Assembly (NCBI RefSeq): GCF_028372415.1 | Contig: NC_092872.1 | Location: 549,751,205 to 549,815,204 of the forward strand | Origin: Notamacropus eugenii | Lineage: Eukaryota > Chordata > Mammalia > Diprotodontia > Macropodidae | Reading direction: 5' to 3' | DNA length: 64,000 bases | In this document: piece by piece, positions 24,801 through 36,800 of the stretch | How positions within the stretch are numbered: position 1 is the stretch's first letter | Layout of the letters: each line of letters opens with the position of its first letter | Notes under the pieces: model-generated | The model's database searches: none | The model's input: only the letters and a program-made list of their open reading frames with translations | What the model was told of the DNA's origin: nothing | Made by a program: the position numbers and the translations under genes

Positions 24801-27800
24801 AAGAGGGATGTTAGGTCTACACATTCCACCCTCAGCTTCTCTGCACTTCCCTCACTCACAGGTTCCATGTCAGCTGCTAAAAACAATTTCAAGAGCACCA
24901 GCTGTTATAACACCATTGAAAATTGGAGTTGTACTTTCTTTGCTTTGACAGCAATTGAAAAATTACAGAAAAGGGAGAAGTCTTGCAGCCCTCCAAAACC
25001 TCATGCCAGTGTTTTCTCCTAAACAAAAGAGGAATAGAAGGTTTCTTTGTTCCCTGTTCTTTTTATGGAGATAGAAACAGGGCTGTTTTCTCCTCTGGAC
25101 AACGGGAATTGAAAGAAGGCACCTGGGTCCAACTCTGTTGATAGTAACTGAATTCACCCCAGAAGGCAGCTTGACATTTATAGTAGCCAGCTGTTACCCA
25201 TGAAGGCATATTTTGGGGTTTGATAGATTGAGAATTCAGAATTTGCACTGTTGGAGTATGCCCAAAGAAATAGCTACCATAGTACACACTGAAGGTTGGA
25301 TTCCTTAGAATCAATGGATTTTTAAGATGAAATATTACCCCACTTAAATATTTTCATATATTTTACCAGTGTGGAAAGATAGTTTACATAAGGAGGATAG
25401 TTTACATATAAACTATGTAGTTTATATAGTTATATGAAAGTCGGAGAGTTTATATACTTTTAAATATAGAGAGAGAGAGAGAGAGTTTTTATGTACTGAT
25501 AGTTGATTTAGGTGTTTTCAAATATTTGAATAGGTAGAGGATTATGGTTGGCATAATTTGATTAAAATAACCTAATTTGGAAGGGTCTATATCATTTAGA
25601 TAAGTAAAGACAAAGAAACACTTCTCTGTGTTAACAGACTTACTGAATGAGCAGATGTTCATTATGTAAGTATTTAGATTCTTTTGGGTATTTTGAATTA
25701 AGAGAGTTCATCTTAGTTGACCTGATTTTTTAAAAAAAATGTTATGTGAAATGAGTGATAAAAGATAGCTCGAATGTATTTAATTGTCATAACTTAAAAG
25801 AAAATGTTTATTATTACATTTAACTAGTTTTTTTGTGTTTTCCCCAACTTCATCACCACTCCCTCCCCCCACCCCAAATCCTCTCATTTCCCCAGTCTGT
25901 AGATTCCAGCCTTGGTGGACTTTCAAGATCAAGTACTGTAGCCAGCCTAGATACAGACTCTACCAAAAGCTCAGGTGTGTAACCAATGTGTATTCCTTTA
26001 CCATTCTTGAGCTGTTTCTTCATTGGTTAACATGGGGGTTGGGAGGAGGTTGGACTAGATGACTTGTGAAGGTCTTTCCCTTTCTCTGTCTGTGATAGTA
26101 CTCAGTCTTTTTTTATTTCATTTAAAAAAATCCTATCTGTGCAATAGCAGATCCCAGTAGAGCTCTTCGTTGCATTGCGATAAATCCTGGGTTTTCTCTT
26201 GTGTGTTTGCTCAGTTCTGACTGGAGACAGATGGGAGGGAAGAAGCTCTGTATGTATACATCCAGTAACGTAGAATATTGATTGTCACAGGGCTGGAGTA
26301 AATGATGAGGAGAACCCCACTCTGAGTGTCATGGATAAAAGAGATTGGGAAATACTGGTGGGGTCAGTACCAGAAAAATACACCAAGGAATGTTAGCAAA
26401 GGGATTATACTGTTAGTCAGTCAACCAGTATTTATTAAATGCCTCCTCTGTGCCAGGAACCATGCCAGCTATTGAGAATACAAGTACAAAGAATGAAATA
26501 ATTCTTTACTTTGTATTGGAGACAAGTATAATAAAAATATTTACCCATAATATAAAGGAAAGAAAAACAAATATATACAAAATAGGTAAGTATAGCATAA
26601 TTTGGGAATTAGGTCACTGGCTGTTTGAGGAGTCAATAAAGGTTTTTTGAAAAAGATGGCATTTGAGCTGCATCTTAAAGGAAAAGGGATTCTCTGGGAT
26701 GGAGGTGAAGAGAGGGTATTCTAAAGTATGGCTGCTCCTACTTTTCACGCTCTTCATATCTTACTCCTTCCCTTCCAACACCACCCCCTGACTCTGCAGT
26801 CCAGTGACTGACATTGGCCTCCTTGTTGTCCTTTGAACATGACTGTCCATCTTTCATTTCCAGGCATTTTCTTTGGCTAGTCCCCATCTCTTGAATTCTC
26901 TCCTTCCTCATCTTTGTCTCCTGTCCTCCCTGACATCCTTCAATCCCAGCAAAAATGCACTTTGCACTGGAAGCTTTTCATGAACCCTCTTAATCCTAGT
27001 GCCTTCCCTCAGGTGATTATTTCCTATTTATGCTATATGTAGCTTCTTTGCACTTTGTTGTCTTCCCTATTAGATTGTGAGCTCTCCAAGGGCAGGGTCT
27101 ATCTTCTATATTTATTTTTATCCCCAGTAGATAGCATACTACCTGGCACGTAATAGGTGCTTAATAAGTGTTGATTTACAAATGCAAAGTCATGAATATA
27201 GATGGAAGTATTGTACACTACTATGTCTAGATCACAGAGTGCAGAATGAGAAGATATATTTGATGAAGCTGAGAAGTCCTGTAGGTCTTTAAAAGCTAAA
27301 TAGAAATTTATCCTAAAGGCAATAGGAAGTCTGTTGTCTAGAACTGATTGAGTAGTAGAGTCATGTAGTCAGATTTATGTTCAGGGACAATTATTTTGGC
27401 AAAAAAAATGTAGGGTGGACAAGAGGTTTGAGAGATTTTGGCAGAGGTACCTGGGGTCTTTTGCAATAGTCTAGGCCAGAGCTGATAAGGGCCTGTACCC
27501 TTGAGGGGGTAGCTTTGTGCATGGAGAGAAGGGGACAGATGTGAGAGATGTTGTAAAGGTAGAAATGACAAGAGTTAGCAACTTAGTGAATGTGTGGTGT
27601 GAGGAAGAGGGAGGAGTCCAAGATAGTGCTGAGTTGTATGAACCTCAGAGATAGAAATAGGGAAGTTTGTAAGAAGAGACCATTAGGGAGAAAGATAACG
27701 AGCTCAATTTTGGACATGATGAACTTAAGCTAACTCTGGGACCTCTGGTTCGAAATGTCTAATAGGCAGTTGTCATGTTTAAAAAGTTTCAAGAGACATA

Positions 27801-30800
27801 ATTTCTGGGTAATTTAATCATTTTATTAAGGCCAGTAGGTTATTAACAAAAGAATGGTCATTTGTCCATCTCTCTTAGACCAAAAACAATCATGGCAACT
27901 CACATTTTATATACCCTTCAAAACAGTAGGTGGTCTGTCAAAGAGCAATCAAATCTAATTGGTTAATGTGATTGGAGTTTGGCTTATTAAAATGAAAGAC
28001 TGATTATCTGTATACCAGGCCACTCCTAGCTTTAGGCTATCAGTTCAAAGAATGTATACTCCATCAGAGCCTGAGGTGATGGGCTTTCCTACCCGAGATT
28101 AAATTCCTTGCTATGCTGGCTGAGATCTGACTAAGATTGAGGAGAGTCAGTGCAATCACATTATTAGTAATGTCCTGACTGAACTTTTAAAGATGTTAGA
28201 AGGGGAGAGCTGTGAATCTCCTCCCAAATTATTGGTCATTAATAATCATTTCTCACAAGTTAGGGAAGAGATGGTCCTGAGACAGAGCTCTTTGAGTGAT
28301 CTGCATAGAGGTGATAGATAAACCTCTGGGAGCTAAAGAAGTTACAGAGAGAGAAGAGAAGAGGATATGATAAAACCCTGTGGAATAACCAGTTTCAGGG
28401 GCCTGATACATAAATGATAATCCTGGAGAGGAGACTGAGGAAAGTATTATAGGTGTATTATAAATATTCAAATCAACTACAAAGAACCTATGAAGGAAGA
28501 TGTTATTCACCTCTACAGAAAGAATTGATAGACATATAGTATGTTTATTTACTTATGTATGTATATATGTATGTATGTATGTGTATATGTATAGATAGAT
28601 ATATCTGTGTCAAATGGTGGCCTTTTCTAGTTCAGGGTGGGAAGGAAGCTTGGAACTTAAAATGTAACAGACACCTTTCCTCAGAATTTGGAGATGTACT
28701 TATCGTACGTTGTACTTACTGCTGAGGATACAAAGAAAGGCAAGAGACCACACGCAAACAGTTACGTATAAACCAGGCACATACAGGATAAATACAAGAT
28801 ACTCAACAGAGGAAAGGCCCTAGAATTAAGAGAGACTGGGAAAGGCTTCCCACAGAGTATGGGATTTTAGCTGGGACTTGAAGAAGTCAAGGAAGCCAAG
28901 AGGAGGATGTGACGAGGAAGACCATCCCATCTATGAGAGACAGCCATAGAAAAATCCTAGTCAGGAGATGGAGTGTCTTGTTTAGGGAACAGTGAGAATG
29001 CCAGTGTCTTGGGGTTGCATAGTACATAGGTGGTTTTAAGGTCTAAGAGGATGAGAAAGGTAGGGGTCAGGGCAGATTATGAAGGGCTTTGAAAACTCTT
29101 CAGAGTATTCAACAGTGGATTTTATATTTGATCCTGGAGGTGAGACAGAACCACTGGAGTTGAGTTGGGGTGGGGGTGTATAACATGGTCATACCTATAT
29201 TTAGGAAGATCATTTTGATGGATAAATGAAGGATCAACTTCTGATAGGCAGACCAGCAAATATTTATTAAGCTTCTACTGTGTGCCAGGCACTACTCAGG
29301 GTCAAGCTCAGTGTCAGTACTATTTCTGGGTTTGGACTGGGGCCTACTGGATAAAAGCATTCCTACTCCTCCAGCGTCAAATAGATCAGGGGAGTGGGGA
29401 CATGATGAAGACAGGGATAGGGGCTGCTGGTACCTGGCACAGAATTTAGCCTCCTTAAATTTTTTTAAGGTTTTTTTGTTCAGACGTGCCAAGTAGCGTT
29501 CATTTTGCTCCAACCTTTCAAGAAAATATTTATGTTGTAGACCAGAGAAAAAACAAAATGGTAATCCCTAAAGTCTCTTAGAATCCATAGCAGATTGGGT
29601 CAAAATGTTGATTTTTCCCTTTTTCTTTTCAAATTTAATTTTATTTAGTTTTTTTGTTACATTTTAAGTTCCAAGCTTCCTTCCCACCCTGAACTAGAAA
29701 AGGCCACCATTTGACACAGATATATCTATCTATACATATACACATACATACATACATATATACATACATAAATAAATAAACATACTATATGTCTATCAAT
29801 TCTTTCTGTAGAGGTGAATAACATCTTCCTTCATAGGTTCTTTGTAGTTGATTTGAATATTTATAATACTCAAAATAGCCTAGTCATTCAAAGTTATTCT
29901 TCAGACAGTTTTGCTGTTACTGTATTGAGCATTCTCTTTGTTGTGCTCATTTCACTATTCATTATTTCATTTGTGTCTTTTTTTCCATGTTTTTCTAAAA
30001 TCAACCTGCTCCTCATTCTTTACATCACAGTATTCCATCACGATCTTTTACCACAACTTATTTAGCCATTCTCCAATTGATGGGCATCCCTTCAATTTTC
30101 AGTTATTTGTCCTATCACGTGGAAAGTTGCTGTAAATATTTTAGAACATATAGGTTCTTTTCCTTTTTCCCTAATCACTTTGGGAAAGAGACCTAATAGT
30201 GGTATTGGTGGGTCAAAGGAAATACACAGTTTTATAACTCTGTGGGTTTAATTCCAGATTGCTCTCCAAAATGATTGGACCAGTTCACAGTTCTACTAAT
30301 GCTGTATTAGTATCCCAGTATTCCACATCCTCTCCAGCATTTGTTATTTTCTCCTTAAATCATTTTAGCCAGTCTGATAGATGTGAAATAGTAGCTTATA
30401 GTTGTTTTAATTTACATTTCTCTAATCAATAATGATTAGAACATTTTTTCTCATATGACTGTATATAGCTTTCTTCATCAAAAAACTGCTTGTTCATATC
30501 CTTTGGCCATTTATCACTTAGAGAATGAATTTGATCAAAAGGTTGATTTTCCTCTTTCTTTTTCCCTGTCTCACAGTCTCCTAAATAAATGCCAAGTGAG
30601 TGCTTGAAAAAAGCTCTCTCCAAAACACATTCATCTTTTCTAGGGCTGAAGTCTTCCTTTTACATGAGGATTGTTGACTATGGCATCTACCAAAGATCTA
30701 GCCCTTAGAGGAAAAATTATTTGATAGGATATTGTTCAGCCTGAGTTCCATTCTGTTTTCCCTTTAAAGTGTTTTTAAAAATTATATAGCTGTTGTATGT

Positions 30801-33800
30801 AAGTACAGAACAAAAGTATTATATTTTAGTGTACACACAGTGAATCAAAATGGTTGTAAAATAGATATTTAATAGAAACTATAGCTATTTCTTTGTATGT
30901 ATATAGCTATCACAGGTTTAGATCTGGAAGTCTAGTTCAACTCTTATTTTACATAGGAGGAAACTGAGGCACAAAAAGATGTAGATGTCTTGATCCAGGT
31001 TTTTCTGCCTTTGCTATCCAACTTCCTTATGGGATTTCACTTTGTAGTCTTTTTTGGCACAACACTTTCTTAATACGGGAAAGAAAATTTTAAGTGAATG
31101 TAGCAAAGAAAGTGTGGGAAGAAGACTAATATTTCAATTTGGTACTATTTTAAAAGTTCACTAATTTTTCCCTTCTCTTTTTTAATTTGGAAATTTAAAG
31201 CCCTGGTTAATTTACTTCCCAGTGACCTTTATTTAGGATAACAGAAGAGTCACTGAAAAAAAATTGGTTCAGTGATATTTAAAACTACTCTTTAAAAAAA
31301 ATCTACTCCTACATCATTTAAAGAAAGTTTGTTCTTTTTCTGATTACCTATGAAATTATGATAACAATTTAGTGTTTTTGAGAGGAAGGGAAGAGTGAAA
31401 TGAAACTGAGAAGTCCCATGTCTATTCAATAAACATTAATGAAGTACCTATCAAGAGTGAGGCACTAAGTGAATTCATTCATTCAGCTGCTGTTCATTAA
31501 GGGCTTATGAAGCTCAGGGTGCACTCTGATAGGAGCTGGTGATAACAGCAATAAAGTCAAATCAGTCCTTGTCATTAAGGAGTTTGTGTGTTTTGCTGGG
31601 GGAATATGACATGTAAAGAGATCAATAAATACAACATAATTTTAGGAGAGGAGAGAGCATTAGCAGTTGGCCAATCTGGTAAGATCTGCCATAAGAGGTG
31701 GCACCTGGACTGAGCCTAGAATGTAGACGAAGTTAGAGAAGTAGTGCTGAGGAGGTCTTAGGAGACCAATTGTTCTCTGAAGGTTCAGGGACCAGTCCTT
31801 TGGCTGGAATGTAATATGCATGAAGGGGAATAATACAGAGTAAGTCTAGAAAGAGAGATTGGAGCTCAGTTAAGGAGAATTTGAAATACCAGGTAGAGGA
31901 GTTTGTATTTTATCTGAGGCAATAGGAGCCACTGAAGATTTTTGAGCAGCTGAGTAACATGGTTAAAGCCTGTGATTGTTTTCTCAGCTTTGTGGAATGA
32001 GTGGGAGGGAGAAGCCTAGATGGAGACTGAGAGCAGAGAGAGAAGCTATTAATATAGTAACAGTGCAGGTGAGAGGTGATAAGAATCATGTAAATCAGGC
32101 TGTACAACATGACTTTGGGGCTGCAAAGCATTTCTGGCAGCCCTCGAAAAATCCATGGCAACCAACCATTGTTGGTGTGTCTCTAGGCTAACCTATCTGC
32201 AGCCAGAAGTTCAGCCTATTTTAATTTTGACCTCTACCTACTGCCAACTTGTACAGATCAGATGTAAATAGAGAGAAGAGATCTGAAAAAAGATATCCTG
32301 CAGGTAGAACAGACAAAATTTGTTAACTAATTTGAAATGAGAAGAGAGAAAATAATGATGACCCTGAATCTGTGACCCTTGGTAATTGGAAAGGATACTA
32401 GTACCCTTAATAAAAACAGGGAAGTTTGGAGGAAGGGCAGGTTTGAGGGGAAGATAATGAGTTCTGTTTTGGCCATGTTGAATTTGAAATGATTATAATA
32501 AAACAAGTGGAAATGTCTAGCAAGCAGTTGGTAATATGGGACTGGAGATTAAGAAAAATTTAGAGCAAGAGTGCCTACTGAAATCTTATTGCAAATATGC
32601 ATTTTAAACATTAACTGATCATTATTATTTTCAATTAATAGGGCAAAGCAACAGTAATTCTGATACCTGTGCCGAATTTCGAATAAAATATGTTGGTGCC
32701 ATTGAAAAACTGAAACTCAGTGATGGGAAAAGTCTTGAAGGTCCACTGGATCTCATAAATTACATTGATGTGGCGCAGGTAAAAAAAATGTTTGTGTAAG
32801 AAACAGAACTTGTAGTAAATATGCCTAGACATCTCAACTGCTTGCTGTTACCTAATCTTGGATGATGAATTCTTGGCTATGAGGAATGTACTCTTGAAAG
32901 GTCAGTAACATCTCAGTCCACGAGCTGGCACTATTTCCATGAGTTAATTTTTGAATTATATATAGTTACAGCAGTTTAAAAAAATATATTAGTAGTTAAT
33001 ATTTATTGAACATTGCTTGCTTGGCAGTGTATAAAATATGTTGGGGACTTAATAACTTACAAGATATGGAAAAAACTTTGTACCAGATCCTGTATTTTAG
33101 TTTTATTTTTTTCCTAAAGTCTCCTGAGAAATTAGTATAATTCTGGTAACCTGATTTTTTTCAGTAAAATTATAAATCTTGTCATAACCAATGTGGAAAT
33201 TTTTAAAAATTGACTATGCATATTTGTTACAAGGGTTTTTTTCTTTTCTCTTTTTCAGTTGGCTAGGGAAGAGGAGGGAAAAAAAGAAAATAAATGCATG
33301 TTAATTTAAAAACAAATAAAAATAAAATTTCTCATCTTGATAATTGATCACAATTTCCATTTCTTGAAAACTTAGCCACAATTCTATTGACGTATCAGTT
33401 GGTGGAAGTGAGTGAGAAAGAAGAAAGACTAGTATATGTAAATGGTAAAGTAAATCTGTTTCTTAGTAATCTGTGAAGATGAGTCAATTTGTTATTTTAA
33501 TAGGAAAAAATACTCCTGATAATGATTTCTTTAGCCATTTATTTCCATATTGACCATTTATTTCCATATTGACCTACTAATTTATATAACATAGGTTCTC
33601 CATTAATTTTCATTATGGGTTATGGCTAATACTTTTTTATATTAATATTTTTGTATTTTTAATTATATGACTAATATTTATAGCATTATAAAATTATTAG
33701 TATTATGTGATGATAGAGTTAATTCTGTGGGATTAAAATTAATTTGATCTAGTATGATAGTTGAAATATCATTTAATCTGAGCTAAAACAGTCTTTCTTC

Positions 33801-36800
33801 CAGAACTAAGTTTAGAACACTAATAATGCTGCTACAGTAATAACTGTAGGCAGTGGTTCAAGTTTGTGTAACAGTATGCCAAAGCTGGATAATTAAGGCC
33901 CTGTCTTGAGAGTATCACCTACATAATGTAACAAGATTTTTCATTATTTTAAAAACAAAAATAAACACTAATTTTTTTTTTGCTTTAAATATAAAGCTTT
34001 TTTTTTGCCTTATATCTCCCAATTGCATGGAAAAATTATTTTTAACATTCATTTTTAAGTTCCAGATATTCTTCATCTTTTCTTTCTCCCTGAGAAGCTA
34101 AGCAGTTTGACATAGGCTGTACATGTGCAATCATACAAAACTTATTTCCATATTAGTCATGTTGTGAAAGAAACAAACAAAAACCATGAATAAAATGAAA
34201 TGAAAAAAATAGTATGCTTTCATCTGTATCCAGAATCTATGAGTTCTTTCTTCAGGATGTAACTGTCTTGTATCACAGTATCACTTCATTCACAGTTGAT
34301 CATAATGCAGTATTGCTGTTTCTGAGTACAGTGCTCTTATGGTTCTTCACTTTACTTTGCATCAGTTCACTTACATCTTCCTTAGTTTTTCTGAAGTCAT
34401 CCTGCTTATCATTTCTTACACATAGAATTCTATTAAAGTCATATACCACAACTTGTTCAGCCATTCCTCAATTGATGGACGTCCCCTCTCCAATTCTTTG
34501 CCACCATAAGAGGTGCTATAAATGTTTTTATACAAATAGATCCTTTCCCCCTTTTTAAAAATCTCTTTAGGATACAGACCTAGTAGTGGTATTGCTGGAT
34601 CAAACAGTATACACAGGTTTATAACCCTTTTGGGTATAATTCCATATTGTCTGTCGAATGGTTGGATCTGTTCACATTTCTGCCCACATTGCATTTAGTG
34701 TCCCAGTTTTCTCACATCCCTTACAACATTTATCTTTTTCCTTTTCTGCCATAATAGCCAATCTCATAGGGGTGAGGTGGTATCTCAGACTTCTTTTAAT
34801 TTGCATTTCATCAATCAATAGTGAGTTAGAGCATTTTTTCAATGACTAGATAGTTTTCATATCTCCTGAAAGCTACCTGTTTATATCCTTTGCCATTTAT
34901 CAACTGGGGAATGACTTATAAATTTCACTTCATCCTATATATATTTGAGAAATGAGGCTTTTATCAGATTCTTGCTGTAAAAGTTTTTTTTCCCAGGTTT
35001 CTGTGAAACAAACAGTCTAAATTGCTTATATCGATGTGAAATTTTTCTCCTATCTTCCTACCTTTTTTGTTCTTATTGTGTCTTAAAGTATTAGTAACAT
35101 AGAACTTCAAAAAAAATTTTTTCTTGAAGTCTGCTTTTTTAAAGTTGCTTTATTACATAAAAGCACAAAAGAATTTAAGTGACTAAGATGTCAGACATCT
35201 GCTGTGATCAAATTTCCTTTTGTGGAAATCCTAACAACTTTGTGAGGACATCTAGGTTCAATGAAACTTTGAAACCAAAACTGAAGTCTATGTATGTGAC
35301 TCAGTTAATTTTTCTGTAACATTGGTTGCATTTATGGAAATAATTATTTTATTTAACACATAGCTGAACACCATCAGTCATTATAGAAACTGCCTCAGAG
35401 AATTATGCTTAGTTGTTATAGATAAAACAATTAAACATTGCCCTAATTTAACAGATAAGTGTGGAGAAAAGATGATCAAGCTAAAATAAAAATTTATTAT
35501 CTTATTTCTGATGAATTAAAACAAAGAATTGTGAATATTTGTTTGAAAAAGTAAGTTGGAAAAACATCACTTTATTCAGAAGAACAATCTGCTAACACTA
35601 CCTGAAGGAGCTGAGTAGCTTTGGTATAACTAAATATATCTGATGCACAGGATATAATGTAAATAAATTTATATAGCCTTGCTATGGACTTGAGGCAGAA
35701 TTTAACCATACTTATTATTTCATTTGCTAATCATAGGCTTTGAGAGTTCTTTTTAGAAAAGTTTTTTATCTGCTGGACCAAAAATTTAGCCATAAAATCT
35801 ATCAGATTTCATGAGGATAAAAAATCATTGTGATAACTAAAAGGGTTCACATAAAGACACAACAGAAGATAAAACCAGACATAGGAAGTATGGGAGAATA
35901 TGGACTTTTCTTCCACACAAATATGCTTAATAGTATAAAACAGCAAAAATATTTAATTGTGAAATGAATGATTTTTGCTTCACAAGAAACTCTCCTAAAT
36001 CTACTGTACATGCTGCATTCTCTGGGATTTGGATGTTAGACTGTTAGATGTTTTCACATAAGCCCTGGATGGGGGAATGAAGATTAGAAGCACTGACTGG
36101 ACTTTTCATTTAGAACTTTGATGGTGACTATTTTTCTTTTTTGTTTTTCCTTTGGACTTCATAGCAAGATGGAAAGTTACCATTTGTTCCTCTGGAGGAG
36201 GAGTTTATTATGGGAGTGTCTAAATATGGCATTAAAGTATCAACATCTGATCAATATGTAAGTTTATCATGTCTTTTAAATATAATTTGAAAAGAAAAAA
36301 GATCATTGGTGTTTTAATGTTCTCAAGTTACCAAAGACCTTGCTGTGTTTAGATATTCCATTGCTCATTCAGCAAACATTTAGCAAATGCTGGATAGTAA
36401 ATACTCTGCCTGACAGCAGGAAAATATTTCTCTGAATCTGTGTACCCCAGTCTGTGGGTCATGTATCCCTTCAAGGGCCATGGAGTCATTACAAGGGATC
36501 TTTGTGTCCACATGCAAATGAGCTATCTGATCTAACACCTCAGTACATACCTTCTATTGACTGAAGGTCTCACACATATGTTTCTGTATGGTATTACTTT
36601 TTTTTTTTTAACATGCTATTATCACTAATGAAATATGAAACATTACCAAATTCATGGTAGGTTTTTGTCAGTTTCTGAATTGCTAGAAACTAATAAATAG
36701 CACAATTAAAAGTATGTTAAGAAGCATGAAATTTGTTTTGGTTAAAAGAATGCTCTCCTCCTTGAAAATAGTGATTTTATTCATTTAGATAATGCACAAT

